DNA of 64,000 bases from Pseudomonas rhizophila (GTDB taxonomy: Bacteria > Pseudomonadota > Gammaproteobacteria > Pseudomonadales > Pseudomonadaceae), in contig NZ_CP024081.1 in the NCBI RefSeq assembly GCF_003033885.1, positions 4,055,736 through 4,119,735 of the forward strand. The letters are read 5' to 3'. Shown piece after piece: positions 15,352 through 22,708 of this stretch; position 1 is the first letter of the stretch; each line of letters opens with the position of its first letter. Both the position numbers and the translations under genes were made by a program. The notes under the pieces were generated by a model. That model saw only the letters and a list, made by a program, of their open reading frames with translations, was not told where the DNA came from and did not search any database.

Positions 15352-15672
15352 TTAGAATGGTTCTGGCTCTGCCAAAGAAATTTCAGATGCGTTATCCATG
15401 TCGACCGCGCGGCCATCCTCCGGCCGAAACTCCCACCTCAGCGTCACCGAACCATCGTCATTGAACGTCATGTCTATGCCGTCTGTTTCGGATAGCACGC
15501 CTATCACCTCCTCCCACTCCCGATCCCCGTCGCTGTCCAGGCGATGGATAGTCACCCAGCGCTGAATCTGCGCGACCGGGTGATTGATCATGTTCGACAC
15601 CCTCAAGCCCAGCCGCTCTATTCCCGTGATCTCGTACCGCCCGTGCGGCTCCTGTTTTTGTTTTTCGCTCAT
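15352..15672 (-). CDS. DUF1654 domain protein, SOS-controlled
   Basis: A 106-residue protein. The segment ERLGLRVSNMINHPVAQIQR, then WVTIHRLDSDGDREWEEVIG and DMTFNDDGSVTLRWE, is characteristic of DUF1654 proteins of Pseudomonas and their phages. The biochemical role is unknown. I start it at ATG 15672 with GGGAGG before it; the frame reaching 15792 would run through the operator. A near-consensus LexA box lies 15 bases upstream. It converges on the repressor operon. Confidence 0.85.
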   Translation of the reverse strand: MSEKQKQEPHGRYEITGIERLGLRVSNMINHPVAQIQRWVTIHRLDSDGDREWEEVIGVLSETDGIDMTFNDDGSVTLRWEFRPEDGRAVDMDNASEISLAEPEPF

Positions 15673-15686
15673 AACCACCTCCCAAT

Positions 15687-15706
15687 TACTGTACATACAT
15701 CCAGTA
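15687..15706 (-). promoter_or_regulatory. SOS (LexA) box of the DUF1654 gene
   Basis: TACTGTACATACATCCAGTA matches the enterobacterial LexA consensus at 17 of 20 positions and keeps CTG-N10-CAG. It lies 15-34 bases before the DUF1654 start, where it would cover the promoter. Confidence 0.8.
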
Positions 15707-15742
15707 TTTGGCGAAGCATATCTCACACCCATCGAAAATAAA

Positions 15743-15784
15743 TTAACCATCGGTATTGACGTTAAAATATACCGATGGTTAACT
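15743..15784 (+). promoter_or_regulatory. Left operator OL and early left promoter pL
   Basis: Two perfect inverted copies of the repressor site, TTAACCATCGGTAT (15743-15756) and ATACCGATGGTTAA (15769-15782). Between and over them lies a promoter, -35 TTGACG (15756-15761) and -10 TTAACT (15779-15784), 17 bases apart. It aligns with pR from ACCATCGGTATTGA onward. It reads into the plus-strand operon that ends with the integrase, so it is the pL equivalent. Confidence 0.8.
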
Positions 15785-16089
15785 GAATCCATCGAGACGC
15801 CACAGCGACTCGCCAGGGCCTCAACAGACCCGCCACACGACTGGTGAAGCCGCCAGGTAGCACGGGATCAGCGAAATGATCTCCCAGCCCCCGATAAGGG
15901 GACCGACTGGACCAAGTTCTTTAAGCAAGACGGAAAGTTGAGCTGGGGTGACCGGGGAGCCGACACCAATGGTGAGACGCGACAACTTGATTGAGCCGGT
16001 GACCGACGCCAGTAGCGGGTCACGGCGGAATTTTTCACTGATGCACCTGGGCGACCGGGTGCATTGGGAAAACAACCGGAGCGACGCAG
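15785..16089 (+). promoter_or_regulatory. pL leader with tandem hairpins, candidate antitermination site
   Basis: A 305-base untranslated leader. About 75-110 bases after the expected start are two adjacent hairpins: GGGATCA-GCGAAA-TGATC(T)CCC (15864-15885) and CCCC-GATAA-GGGG (15889-15901). The second has a five-base purine-rich loop like lambda and P22 boxB (GAAAA, GACAA). No clear boxA was found. The rest shows no convincing reading frame. Confidence 0.45.
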
Positions 16090-16431
16090 ATGGCAAGACA
16101 GAACGACATTGTTCACCTGCAAGACCTGATGCAGCGCGGCGAGCTGACGGCGGACCAGGCCAACGTTCAGATGGTTCGCAATGATCGCTTCAGAATGGTG
16201 GTTAACAGCCTCCCGGCCAACGTGCGGAAAGCCCTCAACGCTGCGGTTCGTAGCGGCGAGCTGGGGCATATGAAAAAAGACGGTCACAAGCCTGAATGCT
16301 ACTTCCATCCAACGTTTGAATATCTTGCAAAGGCCGAGCGCATCAAGCGCGAGCGAGAAGTGCTCAGCCTGCGCGGAACCGTAACAACGTGCATGAGCGA
16401 CATCGCCCGAGCAGCTGGCTTTGATGAGTAG
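16090..16431 (+). CDS. First gene of the left operon, unknown function
   Basis: A 113-residue protein (MARQNDIVHLQDLMQRGELT) with helical N-terminus and a basic middle (NVRKALNAAVRSGELGHMKK). GGAG stands nine bases before the ATG. First position in the pL operon would suit an N-type antiterminator, but I see no arginine-rich RNA-binding motif at the N-terminus, so function is open. Confidence 0.7.
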   Translation: MARQNDIVHLQDLMQRGELTADQANVQMVRNDRFRMVVNSLPANVRKALNAAVRSGELGHMKKDGHKPECYFHPTFEYLAKAERIKREREVLSLRGTVTTCMSDIARAAGFDE

Positions 16432-16544
16432 CTGCTCACGGCATGTGCAGATGGCTCCCTGCTGTTTCAGGTCGGCCATCTGGCTTTACAAATGCCTCTC
16501 ACACCCCGGGAGGTATTTGAAAGCCAACGCAGGAGAAAAGCGAC

Positions 16545-16742
16545 GTGACCATCATCGAAGACGACTTCACAAGCGGCGCACAGGTAAGCATGCAGATGGA
16601 CAAAGATGCGGGCGAGCTATTCGTCTTCCACTGCCCGGCCGGCCAAGGCTGCAAAGTCAACAAGTGGCCTCTGGATAGTTACCACATGCCGATCGCGATG
16701 GCGCATTACGAAGAATGCTGCGAGCTGGAACGCGCAGTCTGA
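16545..16742 (+). CDS. Small phage protein, unknown function
   Basis: A 65-residue acidic protein starting at GTG 16545, with AGGAG before it. It contains CPAGQGCKV and a C-terminal ECCEL, so metal binding is possible. No family is recognised. It is followed by the long structured non-coding stretch. Confidence 0.6.
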   Translation: MTIIEDDFTSGAQVSMQMDKDAGELFVFHCPAGQGCKVNKWPLDSYHMPIAMAHYEECCELERAV

Positions 16743-17118
16743 ACAACCAGCGCCACGACAGCCCTGTCGTTAACTGCCCGATCCTCTCTATGAGAGCGCA
16801 TCGGAGTGTGCCCGGCCCAGACCCATTGCCCCGATGAAAGCCAGGGGCCGCCAGCGGCGACCGGACACACCCCGATGCGGACGAAACCGCGGCCTATAAC
16901 CGCCCACCTGCATCAATCGGCGAATAGCTCAACCCGCATTGCGCAGGGTCAGCGCCAACCTGGTATTGGCGAGCTACCTTGATCTGGCACAAGCGCCGTG
17001 ACAGCCGGGAAAGACCGGCACCCACCCTCCCCCGACCAATCCCGCATGCACATGACGCCGCGCCCAACGGCAACCAGCGGAAGGATCGTGCGCAGCCGGA
17101 ATTTGTTGGATCAACCAG
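16743..17118 (+). ncRNA. Structured non-coding stretch, candidate phage RNA or cis-acting element
   Basis: No good reading frame on the operon strand in 380 bases, but dense foldable structure: a hairpin ACGACA-GCCC-TGTCGT (16755-16770), CTCTC-TAT-GAGAG (16784-16796), a long stem pairing 16797-16815 with 16861-16879 at 17 of 19 positions, and a possible three-way junction closed by TAGCTC/GAGCTA (16925-16930 with 16971-16976) holding ACCC/GGGT and GCCAA/TTGGC hairpins. It lies in the early left transcript. Possibilities are a cis-acting antitermination RNA like HK022 put, a processed small RNA, or a protein-binding site. Confidence 0.5.
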
Positions 17119-17130
17119 ATGGAGAGAGTC

Positions 17131-17322
17131 ATGAGCGAGCAACGAGCTCCTTATCCACGGTCGGCGGACAACGCTGATCAGATGAACCTGCCAGAGGGCA
17201 AGACCTGCGGCGACTGCGTGCATTGCAAGCGCTGCACCGCGATGTTCGGCCACATCCCTGCGGATGAGTCTTGCGACTGGAGCCCGTCGCGCTTTCGTGA
17301 GGCTGTTCCGGTTACCGCCTAA
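17131..17322 (+). CDS. Small Cys-rich (zinc-binding) phage protein
   Basis: A 63-residue protein with CGDCVHCKRCTAMFGH and a further ESCDW, a compact set of Cys likely to bind zinc. ATG 17131 is preceded by GGAGAG; the ATG at 17119 would remove that site. Many Pseudomonas phages carry such proteins in their early operons; function unknown. Confidence 0.72.
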   Translation: MSEQRAPYPRSADNADQMNLPEGKTCGDCVHCKRCTAMFGHIPADESCDWSPSRFREAVPVTA

Positions 17323-17343
17323 CCCCAAACACTGGAGGTCGCC

Positions 17344-17631
17344 ATGAGCGAACAAATGACATTGGACGGTCAGCCGGTCGTCAAACAGCTCCGCGTTTTC
17401 ATCGTAGAAGACCACGACTACTACGCAGCCAGCACCGCCGAAGAAGCCATCCGACTTCATGCCGAGACGTGCGAGCGAGACATCGAGGATGTCGACGCCA
17501 ACGACTGCGAAGAAGTGACCGGCGACCTCCTGGAGAAACCGTGGGCGGATGAGGATGGCGCGCCACTTGGCATATTGCGCCAATGGCTCTCTGAGGCAAA
17601 AGGCCCTGAGTGGCTGACCGGAACAGAATAA
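17344..17631 (+). CDS. Small acidic phage protein, unknown function
   Basis: A 95-residue protein, strongly acidic (ERDIEDVDANDCEEVTGDLL), with a strong GGAGG ribosome site. N-terminal QLRVFIVEDHDYYAASTAEE suggests a small alpha/beta domain. No family is recognised. Confidence 0.68.
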   Translation: MSEQMTLDGQPVVKQLRVFIVEDHDYYAASTAEEAIRLHAETCERDIEDVDANDCEEVTGDLLEKPWADEDGAPLGILRQWLSEAKGPEWLTGTE

Positions 17632-17650
17632 CGCCACCCTGGAGGCAACC

Positions 17651-17896
17651 ATGGCAACCAGCTATGCAGACAGTGCCCAGGCCAGGGCATGGGATCGACA
17701 GTTCGACGAAATGGGCCGTCCGCGCCCAACCCACAAAGACCTCTTTCACGATTACGACGCCTTGCAGGCCCAGGCCAAGCTGACGGCCGAGCAGCGAGCT
17801 TTTGAGGCCGCTCACAGAAAGGAAATGGCGATTCGCATAAACGCGGCGGTGGATCAGATCGCTGAATTTTGGGGCCTGGAGGTAAAGAAATCGTGA
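17651..17896 (+). CDS. Small helical phage protein, unknown function
   Basis: An 81-residue protein (MATSYADSAQARAWDRQFDE) predicted to be mainly helical. GGAGG lies before the ATG. The next gene starts inside its last codons. Confidence 0.68.
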   Translation: MATSYADSAQARAWDRQFDEMGRPRPTHKDLFHDYDALQAQAKLTAEQRAFEAAHRKEMAIRINAAVDQIAEFWGLEVKKS

Positions 17897-18114
17897 ACGC
17901 TCATTCTATTGCGACACACCGGATTGAGGTTGAGCTGTCTGCAATCCCTGCCTCCTTGATCCCTTCGCTAACCGCAGACAGAGCGCGTATGGCGGCGATT
18001 CTGGCGGAAGAGCTTTCCGCGATCACCACCAGCGAGCGCGACTCCTATCTCAAGGAAATTGGCGCTGCTGAGCTGACAAGGTTTGTCGAGCTTTTGCCAA
18101 GGGCTGCAGCATGA
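17893..18114 (+). CDS. Small phage protein, unknown function
   Basis: A 73-residue protein starting at GTG 17893 (NAHSIATHRIEVELSAIPAS), with GGAGG ten bases upstream and a four-base overlap with the preceding gene. Helical C-terminal half. No family is recognised. Confidence 0.62.
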   Translation: MNAHSIATHRIEVELSAIPASLIPSLTADRARMAAILAEELSAITTSERDSYLKEIGAAELTRFVELLPRAAA

Positions 18115-18302
18115 GCCCTCACATCCTGATCGACGAGGCGCTGGAAAGCCTGGAGCACCCCGACAGCCCTCCAGGTGCCGGAAAGGTTGTGCTGCGCATG
18201 ATCACCAAAATGATGGAAGGCAGCGCCATCACAGTTGAAGAGTTCAACCACTACTGCAAGCGCCTCCTGAAAATCACCAGGCAGCGCAAGGAGGCGTCAT
18301 GA
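18111..18302 (+). CDS. Small phage protein, unknown function
   Basis: A 63-residue protein (MSPHILIDEALESLEHPDSP) that overlaps the gene before and the gene after by ATGA, the sign of a tightly coupled operon. The C-terminus is basic. No family is recognised. Confidence 0.65.
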   Translation: MSPHILIDEALESLEHPDSPPGAGKVVLRMITKMMEGSAITVEEFNHYCKRLLKITRQRKEAS

Positions 18303-18469
18303 GTACTGCACCGGTTAAAACGCTGCTGGATGAGCAGCTCGAAGAGATTGAGCGCAGCCTTGCGATAGTAGGCGCTGGCATTCCGCGTGAGCTGCCTGTT
18401 GTCGTGCTCCCGCCCAAGCTGGTAGCGGCGATCAAGTCGGGGCGTATCGCAGTGAGGGCCAAACAATGA
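18299..18469 (+). CDS. 56-residue phage protein, unknown function
   Basis: The frame begins MSTAPVKTLLDEQLEEIERS and ends AIKSGRIAVRAKQ. It overlaps both neighbours by ATGA (18299-18302 and 18466-18469). Helical N-terminal half. Its coupling on both sides is good evidence that it is translated. Confidence 0.68.
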   Translation: MSTAPVKTLLDEQLEEIERSLAIVGAGIPRELPVVVLPPKLVAAIKSGRIAVRAKQ

Positions 18470-18744
18470 AGTGCCTCTACTGGATCCTCGGCGCCTCCAT
18501 CCTCATGACCATGCTCGCCTACACCGTGGTCAGCGAAAGGTCGGCATCCTGCAGCGTACCGCAACTGTCCCCGGCGCTTGCTGATCTGGCGCGGGTCGTT
18601 CTCGGCCATCACCTTCTGCACTCTCATGATGCTGCTCAGCGCCCTCGCCGATCGCATCACCCAATAAACAACACCGCCACAAGCTGCGCTCGGCGCAGCA
18701 AGGAATCGTCATGTCCGCAAAAGCCAAACAAGCCGCCGTATTGA
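18466..18744 (+). CDS. Small membrane protein, possibly frameshifted
   Basis: The frame starts with a clear membrane span (MKCLYWILGASILMTMLAYT) and ATGA coupling. After about residue 25 it turns into low-quality sequence rich in His, Arg and Ser that runs into the next gene. The +1 frame there reads LLIWRGSFSAITFCTLMMLL and stops at 18667, just ahead of the next ribosome site. The true product may be a two-span protein joined by a frameshift, or two overlapping small genes. Confidence 0.45.
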   Translation: MKCLYWILGASILMTMLAYTVVSERSASCSVPQLSPALADLARVVLGHHLLHSHDAAQRPRRSHHPINNTATSCARRSKESSCPQKPNKPPY

Positions 18745-19841
18745 CCGACCTGGAAGCGAGTGAAACCGGCGACACAAAGAATGCTGTTGCTCCTGCAGTT
18801 GCCGTCACCGATATCGCCGAGTATCGGCCACATGAAGAACAGATTGTCCGTCTGGAAACGACCTACGCGAACCTGGTTGTCGACTGCTCTACCAGTGAAG
18901 GCCTGGCGAATGCGAAGGAGGTTCGCGTTGATATTCGCGATGTCCGCTATGCCCTGGCCAATACCACGAAAACGGCACTGATTCCCTATCAGCAGGCGGT
19001 CAAGGACGCCCAGGCTCGCGTCAACCAAGTGAAGGAATTCGGTGAAGCGCTGAAGGATCGCGTGCTGGCGATCGAGGCGCCTGTTGACGAAGCGATTAAG
19101 GCTGAAGAGAAACGCATAGCTGATGCCAAAGCCGAGCGCGAGCGTGTCGAAGCTGAGCGTATCGAAACCATCAGAGCAAAGATTGCCCGCTTCAGCTCTG
19201 TTGCTGGCGCATATGCAAGTCGTAGCGCTGCCGACGTCTCCGGCATTCTGCAAAGCGTCAAGGAGTCGGTGATCCTGCCAGAGGAATATGCCGAGTTCGA
19301 AGCGGAAGGCACGATTGCTCGCGACAACGCTATTGAACAGCTTGAAACGTTGCACAGGGCTGCTGTTGACCGCGAGGAAGCTGCCACCAAGCTGGCGGCT
19401 CAACAGAAAGAACTCGATGATCTGCGCGAGAAGCAACGTATTGCTGACGCCGAAGCCGAGGAATTGCGCAAGCAGCGCGCCGAAGAAGACCGCCTGCGCC
19501 TGAAAAAGCAGCAGGATGAGCTCGACCAGCAGCGTCGAGATATGGAAGCGCAGCAACGCCAACAGCGTGAGCGCGACGCACAGTATCAGCGTGACCAAGA
19601 AGAACTTGCTCGCCTGCGCGCACAGGCTGCTGCACCTACAGCAGTCGCAGAAGTCGTCGCGACTCCAGTAGCAGTCCAAACAGCACCAGCGGTGGTGACA
19701 GAAGCTGACCCCGCGCCCCTGGAAGACGTACCCGCTGACTCGAACATGCCGAGCGCCAGCGAAGTGGTCGAGGTCGTGGCCATGGCCTTCTGTGTCACCA
19801 ATGACGAGGCTTCGGCCTGGCTGCGCACCCTGTCGTTCTAA
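18711..19841 (+). CDS. Long coiled-coil phage protein, recombination module
   Basis: A 376-residue protein. After a short N-terminal domain (TDIAEYRPHEEQIVRLETTY), residues about 80-310 are a near-continuous charged coiled coil, with a very Gln/Arg-rich part (RQQRERDAQYQRDQEE). A Pro/Ala/Val linker and a small C-terminal domain follow (EVVEVVAMAFCVTNDEASAW). It lies just before recT, where many phages carry such proteins. It may organise the recombinase-exonuclease complex; this is inference. Confidence 0.75.
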   Translation: MSAKAKQAAVLTDLEASETGDTKNAVAPAVAVTDIAEYRPHEEQIVRLETTYANLVVDCSTSEGLANAKEVRVDIRDVRYALANTTKTALIPYQQAVKDAQARVNQVKEFGEALKDRVLAIEAPVDEAIKAEEKRIADAKAERERVEAERIETIRAKIARFSSVAGAYASRSAADVSGILQSVKESVILPEEYAEFEAEGTIARDNAIEQLETLHRAAVDREEAATKLAAQQKELDDLREKQRIADAEAEELRKQRAEEDRLRLKKQQDELDQQRRDMEAQQRQQRERDAQYQRDQEELARLRAQAAAPTAVAEVVATPVAVQTAPAVVTEADPAPLEDVPADSNMPSASEVVEVVAMAFCVTNDEASAWLRTLSF

Positions 19842-19895
19842 AGAACCTGAAACCACCCCGGAGGCCGACCACAGTCGTCGGCTATGGAGTAAGTA

Positions 19896-20864
19896 ATGAA
19901 CGCATCTACCCAGCTGTCCGCAATTTCAACGGATTTCGCCAGCCCGACTGCGCTGATCCTCAACCGCGAAAGCATGCAGTCGATGACAGACCTTGCCGTG
20001 ATGATGGCGGGCGGGAAAACCGCTGTTCCTCAGCACTTCCGAGGAAACCAAGCAGACTGTATGGCCATCGTCATGCAGTCGATGCAGTGGGGCATCAGCC
20101 CCTTCGCCGTAGCTCAGAAAACCCACGTTACACAGGGAGGCTCCCTCGGATATGAGGCGCAGCTCATCAACGCTGTCGTGATTTCCCGGGCCCCTATTCA
20201 AGGCCGCCCCGAATACGAGTACCTGGGCGACTGGGACAAAATCCTGGGTCGCGTGAACGAAAACAAGTCCGACAAGGGCGGAAAATACTACACAGCAGCC
20301 TGGAAGAAAGAGGATGAACAGGGTCTCGGCATCATCGTTCGCCTGACCATGATCGGCGAGACCGTGCCGCGCGAGGTCAAGGTGATGATGACGCAGGCCT
20401 ACCCGCGCTTTTCTACCCAGTGGGCCACGGACCCCAAGCAGCAGATAGCCTACCTGGCGATTCGAAAATGGGCTCGGCTCCATGCCCCTGACGTAATCCT
20501 CGGGGTCTACACCAGCGACGAGATGCCGTCCGCCGAGGAAATAGACATTACACCGCAGGCTGGAAATCCCTCAGCCACATCGAACAAGCCTGCCGATGTA
20601 GGTGCGGCAGCGGTGCCGCAGGGCGACACTACCGACGCAACCGTAGACTTGTTCGAGAACCTGAAAAAAATCGCCCAAGAGCAAGGGATTGAAGGCTACG
20701 AAAAGGCCTGGAAGGCGCTGAAACCTCAGCAGCGTGGCGCCATTGGCGTAACTCGTCACGGCGAACTGAAGACGATTGCGCAGACCATAGATGCGGAGTT
20801 CACGACCGTCAACGAGAGCGCCGACGTTAATGCTGAAAGCGATCAGCAAGGAGGCAATCAATGA
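19896..20864 (+). CDS. recT: RecT-family single-strand annealing protein
   Basis: A 322-residue protein. The core contains GNQADCMAIVMQSMQWGISP, HVTQGGSLGYEAQLINAVVI, and a C-terminal core stretch DPKQQIAYLAIRKWARLHAP, all typical of the RecT/Bet annealing fold. It anneals single strands produced by the exonuclease encoded next. An acidic C-terminal tail follows the core. A small hairpin (GCCGAC/GTCGGC) and GGAG precede the ATG. The stop overlaps the exonuclease start (ATGA). Confidence 0.93.
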   Translation: MNASTQLSAISTDFASPTALILNRESMQSMTDLAVMMAGGKTAVPQHFRGNQADCMAIVMQSMQWGISPFAVAQKTHVTQGGSLGYEAQLINAVVISRAPIQGRPEYEYLGDWDKILGRVNENKSDKGGKYYTAAWKKEDEQGLGIIVRLTMIGETVPREVKVMMTQAYPRFSTQWATDPKQQIAYLAIRKWARLHAPDVILGVYTSDEMPSAEEIDITPQAGNPSATSNKPADVGAAAVPQGDTTDATVDLFENLKKIAQEQGIEGYEKAWKALKPQQRGAIGVTRHGELKTIAQTIDAEFTTVNESADVNAESDQQGGNQ

Positions 20865-21529
20865 GCGCCGCCGTAGACCTTCAGCGCACCGAGCAATGGC
20901 ATCAAGACCGCAGCGGTCGCCTAACGGCAAGCAGGTTCAAGGATGTGATTGCTTGGGGAGATCGTGACAAGCACGGCAAGCGCAAACCACTCGCTGCCCG
21001 CACCACCTACATGCGCGAGCTGGCCTTTGAGCGCCTGGCTAACAGGTCAAAGCATTCAGTCAGCAGTAAGTCGATGGCCTGGGGCACGGAAGTCGAGCAG
21101 TCGAGTCACGACTTTTACGAAATCCTGACCGGCAATAGCGTCATCAAGTCGGGCTTTGTTGTTCACCCAAAATACGACTGGCTGGGTTGCTCGCCGGACG
21201 GCTTGATTGGTGATGACGGGGGCATTGAATCGAAGTGCCCATTCAATGAGGCCGTCCACGTCCGCACCTGGCTCGAAGGAATGCCCGAGGAACACAAGCC
21301 GCAGGTTCAGGGCTGCATGTTCGTCACGGGCCGTGAGTGGTGGGATTTCCTGTCATTCGATCCGCGCCAAGATGAAGACTGCCGCTTGTATATCGAGACC
21401 ATTAAACGCGATGACGAGTACATCGCGATGCTTCATCAAGAACTGGTCCAGTTCAATCTGGAGCTTGGCCGGATGGTTGATGAAGTCGCAGACAAAGCAA
21501 GGGCGCAGGCCCATAGATTGGGAGCTTGA
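20861..21529 (+). CDS. YqaJ-type phage exonuclease (lambda Exo family)
   Basis: A 222-residue protein. The PD-(D/E)XK core is visible as WLGCSPDGLIGDDGGIESKC, with the catalytic Asp and E-x-K, after an N-terminal R-T-x-x-W-H-Q-D-R segment and SRFKDVIAWG. A C-terminal YIAMLHQELVQFNLELG helix completes the domain. It digests one strand of double-stranded ends for RecT. Overlap with recT and the next genes indicates one operon. Confidence 0.93.
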   Translation: MSAAVDLQRTEQWHQDRSGRLTASRFKDVIAWGDRDKHGKRKPLAARTTYMRELAFERLANRSKHSVSSKSMAWGTEVEQSSHDFYEILTGNSVIKSGFVVHPKYDWLGCSPDGLIGDDGGIESKCPFNEAVHVRTWLEGMPEEHKPQVQGCMFVTGREWWDFLSFDPRQDEDCRLYIETIKRDDEYIAMLHQELVQFNLELGRMVDEVADKARAQAHRLGA

Positions 21530-21531
21530 GC

Positions 21532-21774
21532 ATGATCAGCAACCACCTCAACCTCGTCGAGCAGCACCGGCCAGATGCCGAGTCGATCGCAGAGCGAATC
21601 GCGCAGTACCTGGCCGCCGGCGGCCAGATCGACGAACTGCAAAGCCCGCCGCGCAACCCGATACCGCCGCCCCGCTCCACTCGGATAGACCCTGAAACGG
21701 TCCTCAAGCGACGGCCAAAGAAGCTGACCTTGGCCGAGCGCAGGGCGCTTCGCAAAATGGCGGACGCACTATGA
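21532..21774 (+). CDS. Small phage protein, unknown function
   Basis: An 80-residue protein with a Pro/Arg-rich middle (PPRNPIPPPRSTRIDPETVL) and a basic helical C-terminus. I use ATG 21532 with GGGAG before it. It overlaps the next gene by ATGA. No family is recognised. Confidence 0.65.
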   Translation: MISNHLNLVEQHRPDAESIAERIAQYLAAGGQIDELQSPPRNPIPPPRSTRIDPETVLKRRPKKLTLAERRALRKMADAL

Positions 21775-22232
21775 GCAAGCGCAAACCATGTAATCGGCGG
21801 GTCCAAATCGAGCGCAGCATGCGTGCCCTGGTCAACACCAACCACGCCGCCGTGATCAACATCGACCCGAGCGGGTTGCAGGTGATGATCAACTGGAAGA
21901 ACGGCAAGCAGATCCTTTCAAAGCCGGTGTCTGACGCGCTCTGCGATGTCGCGCACCGCTGGACGATCTACATCGCCGGCATCTGCGTTCGCCAAGACGG
22001 AGCCCAGTACATCAAGTCAATCGACATCAGGCCGGACGGCGTCCACATGGTGGAGAGGCTTTCAGATGTCCTCGAACATTTCTACGAAGAGGTGAAGGCC
22101 GACTGCAATCCGAATCACCGGATCGGCATGGGCTGGCTGGCCGTGCCCGGCGACACGCCAGTACCAGAGGCGCGATTGTCTGCGCTACTGGATGCCGTCG
22201 GCGCATGGGGCCAAATCAAGGAAGCAGCGTGA
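21771..22232 (+). CDS. Phage protein, unknown function
   Basis: A 153-residue protein with a basic N-terminus (MSKRKPCNRRVQIERSMRAL) and a mixed alpha/beta body. It is coupled by ATGA to the gene before. Common in Pseudomonas phage recombination regions as far as I can judge, but no domain is recognised. Confidence 0.68.
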   Translation: MSKRKPCNRRVQIERSMRALVNTNHAAVINIDPSGLQVMINWKNGKQILSKPVSDALCDVAHRWTIYIAGICVRQDGAQYIKSIDIRPDGVHMVERLSDVLEHFYEEVKADCNPNHRIGMGWLAVPGDTPVPEARLSALLDAVGAWGQIKEAA

Positions 22233-22317
22233 GACGTTTACGCACCCAACAACGCAAACGACAGACCTGGCTGGCACTGCCGGCCAGTGGAATAAAACCC
22301 AACCCGGAGAAAACCCC

Positions 22318-22665
22318 ATGTCCACAGCAACCGACACAGCCGAGTTTCTGGAAGAACTCAACGGTGGAGCATTTGCCAGCCAAATCGGCCACGCCATTTC
22401 AGAGGTAGCCGCTGGGGTTGTTGACCACGGAAAGGCCGGAAAGCTGGTCATTACCTTGGATTTCAGCCAGATCGGCGAATCTCACCAGGTGAAGATCAAG
22501 CACAAGCTTGACTACAAGGTGCCGACCAAGCGCGGTACCCGAAGCGAAAACACCAGCCTCGACACGCCCATGCACGTGGGTACCGGCGGCCGCGTGACGC
22601 TTTTCGCGGAGAAGCACGACCAGCTGTTCAGCCGCGACGACGCGCCGATCCCTAAGCGCACCTGA
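22318..22665 (+). CDS. Phage protein near the recombination genes, unknown function
   Basis: A 115-residue protein (MSTATDTAEFLEELNGGAFA). The middle has alternating strands (KLVITLDFSQIGESHQVKIK), a beta-rich pattern. ATG 22318 has GGAG before it; the long frame from 22192 is an upstream extension without a site. It precedes the DUF2303 gene, a usual pair. Confidence 0.7.
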   Translation: MSTATDTAEFLEELNGGAFASQIGHAISEVAAGVVDHGKAGKLVITLDFSQIGESHQVKIKHKLDYKVPTKRGTRSENTSLDTPMHVGTGGRVTLFAEKHDQLFSRDDAPIPKRT

Positions 22666-22708
22666 TCTACCCCGCTCACCCTCCCTCCGCAATCCAAGGA
22701 AATACGCG

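Noticed and set aside
15868..16479. 203-residue minus-strand frame across the pL leader
   Set aside because: Overlaps the first gene of the left operon and the leader hairpins; no ribosome site at its start.
18657..19856. 399-residue minus-strand hydrophobic frame
   Set aside because: Antisense of the coiled-coil gene; the Leu/Phe/Val-rich look arises from reading Glu/Lys/Gln codons backwards.
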